Of a stretch of DNA of 64,000 nucleotides, positions 16,729 to 30,130 are shown piece after piece. Below the pieces are notes generated by a model. That model did not search any database. It worked only from the letters and a program-made list of their open reading frames with translations, and was not told where the DNA came from. Position numbers and translations under genes: made by a program. How positions within the stretch are numbered: the first letter of the stretch is position 1; the number at the start of each line of letters is the position of its first letter. Source of the DNA: Alkalicoccobacillus plakortidis (GTDB lineage: Bacteria > Bacillota > Bacilli > Bacillales > Bacillaceae_D); assembly GCF_023703085.1 (NCBI RefSeq), contig NZ_JAMQJY010000001.1, positions 2,046,001 to 2,110,000 of the forward strand, given 5' to 3'.

Positions 16729-18066
16729 CTAATTTGTAGACGTATTAAGACTTAATGAAGCAGTTTGTTCAAGTGATACTGGTTCACCTTCGACAATTTC
16801 TTCTACTTCTTTCACACGTTCTACGTCAGCACCAAGTGCAGCTAGTTTGCCTGCTAGATCAACGTATCCGCGGTCAATATGCTTTAATTCCGTTACTCGA
16901 GTAACTCCTTCTGAGACCAATCCAGCAATAACAAGCGCAGCGCCTGCACGTAAATCAGTTGATGCAACTTCTGCACCTTGTAAGTTATTAGGTCCGGTAA
17001 TAATAGCAGAACGACCTTCAATTTTAATATTGCTGTTCATACGACGGAATTCTTCAACGTGCATAAAACGATTTTCAAATACCGTTTCTGTGATAACACT
17101 TGTGCCTTCTGCTTGGAGAAGAAGTGCCATCATTTGAGCTTGCATGTCAGTTGGGAATCCAGGATGTGGCATTGTCTTTAAATCCACTGCTTTGAGCGTT
17201 TTTGGACCAATTACTCTTAATCCGTTAGGAACCTCAGTAATATCGACACCCATCTCTTCCATTTTTGCAATAAGTGGGCGCAGATGTTCTGCTACAGCAC
17301 CTTCAACGATCACATCACCTTCAGTAATTGCAGCTGCTACCATAAACGTACCTGCTTCAATTCGGTCAGGAATCACTGTGTGTCCCGCTGCTGTCAGTTT
17401 GTCGACACCTTCAATACGGATGACGCCAGTTCCAGCACCTCGAACTTTTGCCCCCATTGCATTTAAGTAATTCGCAAGGCAAACAATTTCAGGCTCTTCT
17501 GCTACGTTCTCAAGAATCGTTGTTCCTTCAGCAAGAACAGCTGCCATAATAATGTTTTCGGTTGCCCCTACACTTGGGAAATCAAGATAGATCTTTGCTC
17601 CCTGCAAGCGACCATCGATACTTGCTTCGATAAAGCCATTTCCAATTTCAACCGTTGCTCCCATTGCTTCAAAGCCTTTTAAGTGTTGGTCAATCGGACG
17701 TGATCCAATTGCACAGCCACCAGGAAGCGCAATACGAGCTTTTCCAATTCGGGCCAAAAGAGGACCCATCACTAGGAACGAGGCTCTCATTTTACGAACA
17801 TACTCAAATGGAGCTTCTGTTTTTAAAGCCTTCGTTGCATCTACAACAAATTCTCCGTTTTCGTAGGTAACGTTAGCATTTAAATTCTTTAGTACTTCTT
17901 TCATTGTATATACATCAGCTAGTGCAGGCACTTCATGAATCACACTTGTGCCCTCTTCAGCTAAGATAGATGCAGCAATCACAGGTAATACAGCGTTCTT
18001 TGCGCCTTCTACCTTGACGGATCCGTGTAGCTTGTTGCCACCTCGGACAATAATTTTTTCCAACAT
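16729..18066 (-). CDS. murAA: UDP-N-acetylglucosamine 1-carboxyvinyltransferase MurAA
   Basis: A 445-aa cytosolic enzyme transferring enolpyruvate from PEP to UDP-GlcNAc, the first committed peptidoglycan step and the fosfomycin target. The EPT fold is full-length; the active-site Cys118 is in [18 protein letters not shown]. It has a C-terminal extension of about 20 residues beyond the core. Between ywmB and spoIID, as in B. subtilis murAA. A second copy, murAB, is at 53922. Confidence 0.96.
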   Translation of the reverse strand: MLEKIIVRGGNKLHGSVKVEGAKNAVLPVIAASILAEEGTSVIHEVPALADVYTMKEVLKNLNANVTYENGEFVVDATKALKTEAPFEYVRKMRASFLVMGPLLARIGKARIALPGGCAIGSRPIDQHLKGFEAMGATVEIGNGFIEASIDGRLQGAKIYLDFPSVGATENIIMAAVLAEGTTILENVAEEPEIVCLANYLNAMGAKVRGAGTGVIRIEGVDKLTAAGHTVIPDRIEAGTFMVAAAITEGDVIVEGAVAEHLRPLIAKMEEMGVDITEVPNGLRVIGPKTLKAVDLKTMPHPGFPTDMQAQMMALLLQAEGTSVITETVFENRFMHVEEFRRMNSNIKIEGRSAIITGPNNLQGAEVASTDLRAGAALVIAGLVSEGVTRVTELKHIDRGYVDLAGKLAALGADVERVKEVEEIVEGEPVSLEQTASLSLNTSTN

Positions 18067-18104
18067 ATTCCCCTCCGCGTCAAGTTTTTGTCTCTTCTAT
18101 ATCA

Positions 18105-18866
18105 TCAATATTCAGTCGTAATAATAGGCGTTCCTATTGTCACAGTTGTCCCCTCGCCCAAAGCTTCATCGCTTCTCAGAGCAATCTGGACATTCATCGT
18201 TTTGTTCCCGGTATTAAGCTGTTGCTTCCACACAGTAGTATATGCGGATACCGAGACAAACGTTTCTTCTGTGAGAGCCTCTACTTCTTCGGCATCTAGA
18301 GCATCCATATAAGTATTGGCTAATTTCATGAGTGATTCTTTTTTGTTTATTTGTGCATCTTTTTTGCTTTGTACTTGTGTATAAAGCGATGCCGTGTCCA
18401 TTGAAAGTAGCAGCAAGCGATTTTGTAATTGATCTGCTAACTCATAACGTTTCCAATCAGAGGCACTTGTGCCAGTCATTTTGTACGTGAAAGTGAGTGT
18501 GTGAGTATTGTTATCGGGATACGCCATAAGACGCAGTGATTCCTTTACCCCACCTGCAGATTGCAATTGATATTCAGCTGTCCATTCAGTTGTACTAGTA
18601 TCTAAATACGTTTGGTCCAAGCCCTCAAGCTGACCAGAAAGCTTATGTACGTGTTCTTGGAACATATCTTGTGAATCCACTGTTCCTTGTACGTCTCGTG
18701 CAAGCACCTGCCATTCTTTCAGAGCTAAATCATCGTATTCCACTAGTTCAAGGATCGTTTCAATTGGTTGAATGATTCGTTCAGCTTGCATATTATCTGA
18801 TTTTGAATAAAACACAATTACAGAAGACATAATAAGTAAGCTCAACAGTACTTTCATCCATCCCAT
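18105..18866 (-). CDS. ywmB: YwmB family protein
   Basis: 253 aa with an N-terminal hydrophobic segment (VLLSLLIMSSVIVFYS) that should act as signal or anchor, then an extracytoplasmic domain matching YwmB by context and pattern. YwmB has a TATA-binding-protein-like fold (family knowledge); its role is unknown. Lies 38 bp upstream of murAA. Confidence 0.85.
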   Translation of the reverse strand: MGWMKVLLSLLIMSSVIVFYSKSDNMQAERIIQPIETILELVEYDDLALKEWQVLARDVQGTVDSQDMFQEHVHKLSGQLEGLDQTYLDTSTTEWTAEYQLQSAGGVKESLRLMAYPDNNTHTLTFTYKMTGTSASDWKRYELADQLQNRLLLLSMDTASLYTQVQSKKDAQINKKESLMKLANTYMDALDAEEVEALTEETFVSVSAYTTVWKQQLNTGNKTMNVQIALRSDEALGEGTTVTIGTPIITTEY

Positions 18867-18960
18867 GGAAACCGCCCCTTTTAGTAAACTGTTCTTAGTA
18901 ACAGTTTGACCGTTAGAAGGCTAAGCATACATGGAAGTTAGAGTCACCATTCGACAGCAA

Positions 18961-19194
18961 CTACCACAAATATTGGAGTAGTCTCGATGCTTGAAGGTAG
19001 TCAAGAAAAAAGCGGCTAACAAGGTATGCTAGTGCAAGAGCTGTTAATAGTCTGAGCATAATTGCTTGAGGACCCTTAGGTTCTCTAACAAACAAGTCAA
19101 ACCGAAAACTCTGCAGTGCCCACCAAGATAACCCCAGGAAGAAGAGATTCACCATGATCTGAATCAGTGCGTCCTGCCCAAAACCATCAGTCAC
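18961..19194 (-). CDS. ywzB: DUF1146 membrane protein YwzB
   Basis: 77 aa with two hydrophobic helices (IMVNLFFLGLSWWAL; IMLRLLTALALAYLVSRFFLDYL). The WALQSFRFDLFVREPKGPQA loop is the DUF1146 hallmark. Start is GTG at 19194 with AAAGGAG upstream. In B. subtilis this gene lies next to atpC; here a BCCT gene, a NERD gene and a repeat array separate them. Confidence 0.88.
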   Translation of the reverse strand: MTDGFGQDALIQIMVNLFFLGLSWWALQSFRFDLFVREPKGPQAIMLRLLTALALAYLVSRFFLDYLQASRLLQYLW

Positions 19195-19480
19195 CTATAA
19201 AAACTCCTTTTCTTACAAGAGTAACCACTGTAAGATTATTTGCCGTAAATTTAATTACGTGTAATTAATGGTGGATTATATGATGAGACAATCCACACTC
19301 AACTATAACGGAAAAACATAAAAAAAGCTACTGCTAATCTTTATTCAAATCTAAAAAAATGCTTAAAAGTTGACAAATTAAGACACACCTTTACAAAGCT
19401 TGTAAAATTGAGACTTTGTGCTCTGTATTTTAGTTACCCGGTTAGCTCTTTATTTAATCTTGAAATTTACAAATTTTAAA
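19195..19480. other. AT-rich intergenic gap
   Basis: Nearly 290 bp between ywzB and the BCCT terminator. I see no open frame, repeat or clear RNA element, only the ywzB ribosome-binding site at its left edge. Confidence 0.6.
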
Positions 19481-19514
19481 AAAAGCTTAGTGATTGCGCA
19501 TCACTAAGCTTTTC
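19481..19514 (-). terminator. Terminator of the BCCT transporter gene
   Basis: AAAAGCTTAGTGAT/ATCACTAAGCTTTT stem around a GCGC loop, directly after the stop codon; bidirectional-looking. Confidence 0.85.
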
Positions 19515-19515
19515 T

Positions 19516-21051
19516 TTATTTTATAAAACCTTGTTCACGTGCAAGAATTTTAGCTACTCTCGGTGCATGCCAGATAAGTGGCAGCATCAGAATGGAAACA
19601 GGAACTGCTGCAATCACAACAAAAGATTGTAGCGCGCCGATTCCGCCCCCACCAATATTTATTAGTAACACCGCAATAACCGCCATAATTACGGCCCAAA
19701 ACACTCGAACCGGTTTAGGTGGATTTCCAACTCCTGTTACACTCATCGATAATGAATACGACATAGAGTCTACGGTTGTGACAACAAATAAAATGGTAAG
19801 CAGCAAAAAGACAAATGGCATAATTGTTCCAAGCGGCATTTGATGGGCAATCGCAATGATCGCTGCAGGCAACCCATTTTCAAAAAGTGGTTCACTAATG
19901 GACCCAGGGTTGTTCAGCTCATAATGAATTCCACTTCCACCTAATACAGTAAACCATAAATTTGTAATGATTGGCGTCAGGATTGCAACAACTAGGAAGA
20001 TTTCACGAATGGTACGTCCGCGAGAAACCCTTGCTACCAGTAAGGCTACTAATGGACCAAATCCAATAAACCAACCAAAGAAAAATAATGTCCACGAACC
20101 AAGCCATTCATTATCTCCTCTAAACGTGCTCATCCGAATAAAATCACTTAGATATACACCGGATGAAGAGATAAAGGAATCAACTATAAAAAGTCCTGGA
20201 CCACAGATCAACAGAAACACAGCAATAATTAATACCATATTTACGTTTATACTACTAAGCCATTTAATCCCTTTATCGATTCCAGTTATGGTTGAGACCA
20301 AAACCACCGATGTTAAAGCGATGATGATAAGTACCTGCGTTATGAATGTGTTCGGCCAACCAAATAGCGCATTCACCCCATAGCTTACTTGTAGACCAAG
20401 AAAGCCGATTGGACCAATTGTACCAGCGGCTGCACCAATGATACAAACCACGTCAGCAGCTGTACCCCATGCACTGGTTTTAATTTTTTCACCCAAAATT
20501 GGATAAAGCAATGTTCTCGGCTTAAGTGGCATGCCCCTGTGATTATGGGCGTACATAATCACGATTACGCTAATTGCTCCGTATACCGACCAAGCGGTGA
20601 ATCCCCAAGATAGGAAGCTTTGAGCTAATGCTGGGCTAACAGCAGCTTCCGTTCCACTCTCAATCCCTTGGAAAACGGGCGGCATGTCGATAAAGTAATA
20701 CATCGGTTCAGCAGCAGCCCAGAAAACTCCTCCTGCTCCGAGTCCAGTTGTCACGATTATCGCTAAATATTTGAAAAAGCTCATTTCTGGGGTTTTTAAT
20801 TTCCCTAACACAACATTTCCACTTGCTGAAAAGGCGATATAAGCCCCCACAATAAAAGTGGCAATAAGAAGAACCTGCCAATAAGGCCCAAAATAACGAA
20901 TGGCATAATCAAAACCAAGATCGACATATTTCGAAGTCCACGTAACATTTAACAAAGATAATAATACAAATAAAACCAATATGCCTCCGCTTATAAGAAA
21001 AACTGGCCAATTTAATATCTCTTTGATCTTACTCCAATCCTTGCGACTCAT
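19516..21051 (-). CDS. BCCT-family transporter (betaine/choline/carnitine type)
   Basis: A 511-aa secondary transporter with 12 predicted helices, importing a quaternary amine such as glycine betaine for osmoprotection. Family hallmarks include GAGGVFWAAAEPMYYF, the Trp-rich SWGFTAWSVYGA segment in helix 8 and a PLKPRTLLYPILG loop. The Gly-X-Gly ion-site segment reads GLGAGG. Whether the coupling ion is sodium cannot be read from this, though sodium coupling is usual. Monocistronic; it interrupts the ywzB-atpC neighbourhood of other bacilli. Confidence 0.88.
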   Translation of the reverse strand: MSRKDWSKIKEILNWPVFLISGGILVLFVLLSLLNVTWTSKYVDLGFDYAIRYFGPYWQVLLIATFIVGAYIAFSASGNVVLGKLKTPEMSFFKYLAIIVTTGLGAGGVFWAAAEPMYYFIDMPPVFQGIESGTEAAVSPALAQSFLSWGFTAWSVYGAISVIVIMYAHNHRGMPLKPRTLLYPILGEKIKTSAWGTAADVVCIIGAAAGTIGPIGFLGLQVSYGVNALFGWPNTFITQVLIIIALTSVVLVSTITGIDKGIKWLSSINVNMVLIIAVFLLICGPGLFIVDSFISSSGVYLSDFIRMSTFRGDNEWLGSWTLFFFGWFIGFGPLVALLVARVSRGRTIREIFLVVAILTPIITNLWFTVLGGSGIHYELNNPGSISEPLFENGLPAAIIAIAHQMPLGTIMPFVFLLLTILFVVTTVDSMSYSLSMSVTGVGNPPKPVRVFWAVIMAVIAVLLINIGGGGIGALQSFVVIAAVPVSILMLPLIWHAPRVAKILAREQGFIK

Positions 21052-21199
21052 TCATTTCCTCCAGTTGATACATTTTATAAGCAACAATCGTACCATAGAT
21101 ACTACGAGCGAATATTGTGAATCCTTTTTTTGTCGAAAAGAGGACTTAGGTTGTACAAAAACGAATGGATATGTAGCGGTGTAAGGAGGTGATTTTATT

Positions 21200-22185
21200 A
21201 TGATGACCCTAAAAGAACGAGTTATGCCTATAAAACTTCAACAATTAAGGGCTTTAGAAAAAAGATTAGGAAGATTGTCTGGCAAGATGAAGGACGATAT
21301 TGCGCTCTATGAAGCAGGATATCGAGGTGAACAGAATCTCGATTATCACCTAGGATTTTTAGGTGTTAATGAATTTGAGATCGTACATGACGTAAGGATA
21401 AGCAATGGTCGAGGAAACTATTTTCAAATAGACACACTCGTGCTGACCACTCAATTTTTTGTGATTCTAGAAGTGAAAAATATGGTCGGCCGCTTTGAAT
21501 TTAATGACGAGCTTAAGCAAATGGTACGCATTTGGAATGGTGAGGAGGTCTTAATGCAAAACCCTTTAAACCAAGTTCGTAGGCAACAAACTCAATTATC
21601 CGATTGGTTGCTAGATCGCGGATTCCCTCTCATGCCAATTGAGCAGCTAATAGTCTTCGCAAACCCCTCCACCATCGTGCACTCAACAGAAGCAGGAAGG
21701 CATACATTATCAAAAGTTGTCTATGCAGAAGGCGTTGTGCCTCGATTAGAAAAGCTGAAATCGAATTACGGAAAAGCGAAGTCCTATTTGGATAATGTGA
21801 AACTTCGAAAAGTTGCTGAGCAGCTCAAAGCAAGTCATTCCCCCTTTTAACCTCAATTTTAAAACTCTACCATCTCAAACCATCTCAATTGCAAAAAGGA
21901 GTCTACTGTCCCAGTTGTCGTACACCAAACATGGTACGTCGAGGCAGAAGTGGAAACTGGCACTGCCAATCATGTCCCATCACCTCTAAAACTGCACACG
22001 TACAAGCTTTGGAGGATTATTATTTGTTGATCAAGCCGACGATTAGCAGCGCGGAGTTGCGGGAGTTTTTGGGGATTGAATCCAGAGTTGTTGCGTATCA
22101 CCTACTTAATAAGTTAGACATTAAACGAACGCACAAGAATCGGCATTGCTACTATCACCTAACTTTCCCACTGAAGTTGAAGTAA
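21200..22185 (+). pseudogene. NERD nuclease–zinc ribbon–HTH protein (paralogue 2, frameshifted)
   Basis: One frame (21200-21850) encodes the NERD domain with GYRGEQNL, YFQIDTLVL and LEVKNMVG (the ExK). A second, to 22185, encodes zinc ribbon CPSC/CQSC and HTH SSAELREFLGIESRVVAYHLL. Read through the junction, the second frame also gives FPLLTSILKLYHLKPSQL, matching the linker of paralogue 1, so one base is missing near the C-run at 21838-21844. The repaired protein is about 328 aa. Start ATG follows AAGGAGGTG. This lesion is not of the GCTGG type, so it may be genuine decay. An array of family B follows 60 bp downstream. Confidence 0.78.
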
Positions 22186-22245
22186 AAAGAGGGAGGACAT
22201 CGGAGTTAGTAGAGTTTATGGCCTAGTTTAGCTCGGATCGTAAGA

Positions 22246-22680
22246 CCATCGCTCCAGTTTTTTATCCTATCGTTCCAGTCGGCGGGCCATCTGCTCCAAT
22301 TTCTTACTCTATCGCTCCAGTCGGTGCTCCATCGCTCCAGTTTCTTACCCTATCGCTCCAGTCAGTGCTCCATCGCTCCAACTTCTTACTCTATCGCTCC
22401 AGTCAGTGGGCCATCGCTCCAATTTCTTACTCTATCGCTCCAGTCGGTGCTCCATCGCTCCAGTTTCTTACCCTATCGTTCCAGTCAGTGCTCCATCGCT
22501 CCAATTTCTTACCCTATCGCTCCAGTCAGTGCTCCATCGCTCCAACTTCTTACTCTATCGCTCCAGTCAGTGCTCCATCGCTCCAATTTCTTATCCTATC
22601 GCTCCAGTCAGTGCTCCATCGCTCCAATTTCTTATCCTATCGCTCCATTCGATGGCCCATCGCTCTAATTTCGTCCTCAC
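22246..22680. repeat. Family B 41-bp dimer array
   Basis: About 21 copies of core ATCGCTCCA with strict 20/21 alternation: ATCGCTCCAGTCAGTGCTCC (20 bp) and a 21-bp half beginning ATCGCTCCAATTTCTTAC. A few cores read ATCGTTCCA or ATCTGCTCCA. It begins shortly after NERD paralogue 2 and ends about 20 bp before the atpC terminator. Frames across it are repeat translations. Confidence 0.92.
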
Positions 22681-22697
22681 CCCGACACCCCCCAACC

Positions 22698-22737
22698 AAA
22701 AAAACTGCCCTCCACATGTGGAGAGCAGTCTTTTTTA
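22698..22737 (-). terminator. Terminator of the atp operon
   Basis: Minus strand GACTGCTCTCCACATGTGGA/GGGCAGT stem followed by seven T, directly after atpC. Confidence 0.88.
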
Positions 22738-23154
<417 letters not shown>

Positions 23155-23170
23155 TCAGCAGAGCTTGGTT

Positions 23171-24604
<1,434 letters not shown>

Positions 24605-24620
24605 TTAGATCGGCAACAGT

Positions 24621-25514
<894 letters not shown>

Positions 25515-25522
25515 TTATCTGC

Positions 25523-27045
<1,523 letters not shown>

Positions 27046-27092
27046 TCACCCCTTTAGTGATTGCTACCGATATTTACTACTATCGATATTTG

Positions 27093-27641
27093 CTACCGAT
27101 TTCCTGCTAACAGGTTTCGTTCCAGACGGTTCAGCTGACCTTTGATGCTGCCGTCATATATACGATCGCCAATGCGGATTTTCACTCCGCCAACTAGCTC
27201 TTTGTCTACCTTATTTGTTGCGATGAGACGGCTTTTGCCTGCTTTAGGCGCAAACACAAGCTCAACTTGCTTTAACTCTTCATCTGTTAAAGGTTTTGCA
27301 GAATACACCATTGCATCTGCGATATTTAATAAATCATGATGTAATTTTGTAAACGCCTTAGATAGGTCAGACACAATTGAAAAACGCTGACGCTCAAGTA
27401 AAAGAAGAAGTGTATGTAAAACATCTGCCCCTACTTGTCCTGAAAAGCTTTTACGAACCAGTTCCTTTTTCGTTACTAATGTAACCTTTGGGTGGTTGAT
27501 TGTCTTTACAAGTTCTGGCGTACTCTTTATAACGGATTGAATAATTTCTAGCTCTTCGCCTGTTTTTTCAAGTGTACCTTTTGACTGGGCCAATTGAAAA
27601 AGAGCAACCGCGTAACGATTTGCTACCGCTTGGTTGCTCAT
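27093..27641 (-). CDS. atpH: ATP synthase delta subunit
   Basis: 182-aa peripheral-stalk protein joining F1 to subunit b. N-terminal [14 protein letters not shown] and C-terminal [20 protein letters not shown] match the OSCP/delta family. Its start overlaps the atpF stop (ATGA). Confidence 0.95.
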   Translation of the reverse strand: MSNQAVANRYAVALFQLAQSKGTLEKTGEELEIIQSVIKSTPELVKTINHPKVTLVTKKELVRKSFSGQVGADVLHTLLLLLERQRFSIVSDLSKAFTKLHHDLLNIADAMVYSAKPLTDEELKQVELVFAPKAGKSRLIATNKVDKELVGGVKIRIGDRIYDGSIKGQLNRLERNLLAGNR

Positions 27642-28134
27642 AGCTCTTCGCCCGCTTGTTTAAGATAGTCTTGGATCAACTGTTCTTGAGCTTTTTCATC
27701 CAATTCTTTCTCAATTACTTTTTGAGCAATTAAGACAGATAAAGACGCGACCTGTTCGCGAAGAGCCACAACAGCTTGGTCTTTTTCATTTTGGATTTCA
27801 GCAATAGCTGTATCTTTCATACGCTGAGCTTCTTCTTTAGAGGTTTTAAGAATATCCTGCCCCTGTTGCTCGCCTAATTTCTTAGCATTTTCAATGATTC
27901 CTTGAGCTTCTTTTTTTGCATTGTTTAATTCTTCACGTTGTCCTGGTTAAGAAGTTCTTCCGCATCTTTACGATTACGTTCTGCAGAGTCAATTTGATCA
28001 TTTACAAGCTTTTCACGTTGCTCCATTACTCCAAGAAGTGGCTTTAGAGCAAATTTGCTAAGTAACGCTAAGAGAATGATAAAACCAAGTAATTGAAAAA
28101 TAATTGAACCCCATGGTATTACTAATCCACCCAT
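27638..28134 (-). CDS. atpF: ATP synthase subunit b (frameshift in this sequence)
   Basis: 164 aa after repair: an N-terminal membrane helix ([19 protein letters not shown]) and a long charged coiled coil forming the peripheral stalk. The frame breaks at 27937-27945, where the plus strand reads GTTGTCCTGG; GTTGCTGG (two bases fewer) restores LLNQQREELNN. Same pentamer as the other lesions, but here with two inserted bases. Confidence 0.9.
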
Positions 28135-28221
28135 GATTTTGTACTCCTTTCGTCGCTATACATAAGGAATGGCGAAGGTTCAAACATGAACACAGTCGCC
28201 ATTATTATACGATCGTACTAA

Positions 28222-28446
<225 letters not shown>

Positions 28447-28515
28447 TCATGTTCCTCCTAGTAATATAGTTTTTTATATATATAGTTTGTCCGAAAAACG
28501 GACGGTGTTAAAGAA

Positions 28516-29268
<753 letters not shown>

Positions 29269-29658
29269 TCACCTCTCTTTAAAAATAAATTTTCGAACGC
29301 TGTCAATGAATAGCATAGCGTATACCGAAGAAAAGCCTACCAAAACAAATAGTACATCTAGCCATTGTGGAAAGATAATTGCGATATAAATAATGACTAC
29401 TGGACAAACCATTCGAACGATAACGTTCAATCCTACAAGCAATGACATCGTACGGTTCTGCTTCAAGGCGACATGTCCTATGATTTTTGCATCAACAAAG
29501 TTCAACAAAAGATTCACAAGCCCTGCAACCAACCCAGCAAAAATACTTAGAAACAAGATATGAAATGGGCTAATGATAAACCCAGCCATGCAAATAGCGG
29601 CGCATACACCAAGTATCGTCGCATATCTCTTCATATTTGTTTCGAGTTCACCTGTCAT
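29269..29658 (-). CDS. atpI: ATP synthase protein I
   Basis: About 129 aa with four hydrophobic helices; a chaperone-like factor for c-ring assembly and Mg transport in alkaliphiles (family knowledge). ATG 29658 has AGGAG spaced 9 nt; its start overlaps the atpZ end. Directly upstream of atpB. Confidence 0.85.
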   Translation of the reverse strand: MTGELETNMKRYATILGVCAAICMAGFIISPFHILFLSIFAGLVAGLVNLLLNFVDAKIIGHVALKQNRTMSLLVGLNVIVRMVCPVVIIYIAIIFPQWLDVLFVLVGFSSVYAMLFIDSVRKFIFKER

Positions 29659-29881
29659 GTTCATCGTCTCCTAAAAAAGGCTGAACTACCTTATACATTC
29701 CATAACAGCCTGTTAAGAGTCCAACAAACAGGAAGATGATTAGAAACCAAGGCATTGTTCCTAGTTGACGATCTAACCATAACCCGATAAATACGCCACC
29801 TACTAATCCTCCAACCAAGCAAGAGGATATCATCGAAACTAATCCCGCTGTCTTCCAAAGGTTAGATTTTTGTTTCGGCAT
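29648..29881 (-). CDS. atpZ: AtpZ/AtpI family protein
   Basis: 77 aa with two helices (GLVSMISSCLVGGLVGGVFIG; PWFLIIFLFVGLLTGCYGMY), the first gene of the atp operon. GGAGG lies 6 nt from ATG 29881; a longer frame from a TTG at 29899 has no site. AtpZ with AtpI heads the operon in alkaliphilic Bacillus and has been linked to Mg/Ca flux (known). Confidence 0.82.
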   Translation of the reverse strand: MPKQKSNLWKTAGLVSMISSCLVGGLVGGVFIGLWLDRQLGTMPWFLIIFLFVGLLTGCYGMYKVVQPFLGDDEHDR

Positions 29882-29943
29882 GTTTGCCTCCAGACACAAA
29901 AAAACTAATGTCTATATGTAACCCTTACCATTTGTCCCTAGTT

Positions 29944-29972
29944 ATCGTACAATAGCGAAACCCTTGTGTCAA
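29944..29972 (-). promoter_or_regulatory. Sigma-A promoter of the atp operon
   Basis: Minus strand TTGACA (29967-29972), 17-bp spacer, TACGAT (29944-29949), 63 bp upstream of the atpZ start. Confidence 0.75.
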
Positions 29973-30090
29973 CGGTGTTTTGCCATGAAAAAAAGGGGGT
30001 ACAGAAGTTGGTCACGATTGTTCACACATCCGTCATAATGTCTGCAAGATTTTCCATAACGCACCTAATAAGCATACTTAATTAAATGAA

Positions 30091-30128
30091 AAAACTCAAG
30101 AGAAAACGCTTTCTCTTGAGAAGTTTTT
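30091..30128 (-). terminator. Terminator of the S8 protease gene
   Basis: Minus strand CTCAAGAGAAA/TTTCTCTTGAG stem around GCG(T), followed by TTTTTTC. Confidence 0.85.
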
Positions 30129-30130
30129 CG

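Noticed and set aside
22246..22680. CRISPR array
   Set aside because: The segments between cores are themselves repeated (two alternating types), about 11-12 bp long, and there are no cas genes; this is a dimeric tandem repeat.
29900..30090. Possible small RNA between atpZ and the protease gene
   Set aside because: Only the atp promoter and a terminator arm are visible; no second promoter or conserved structure.
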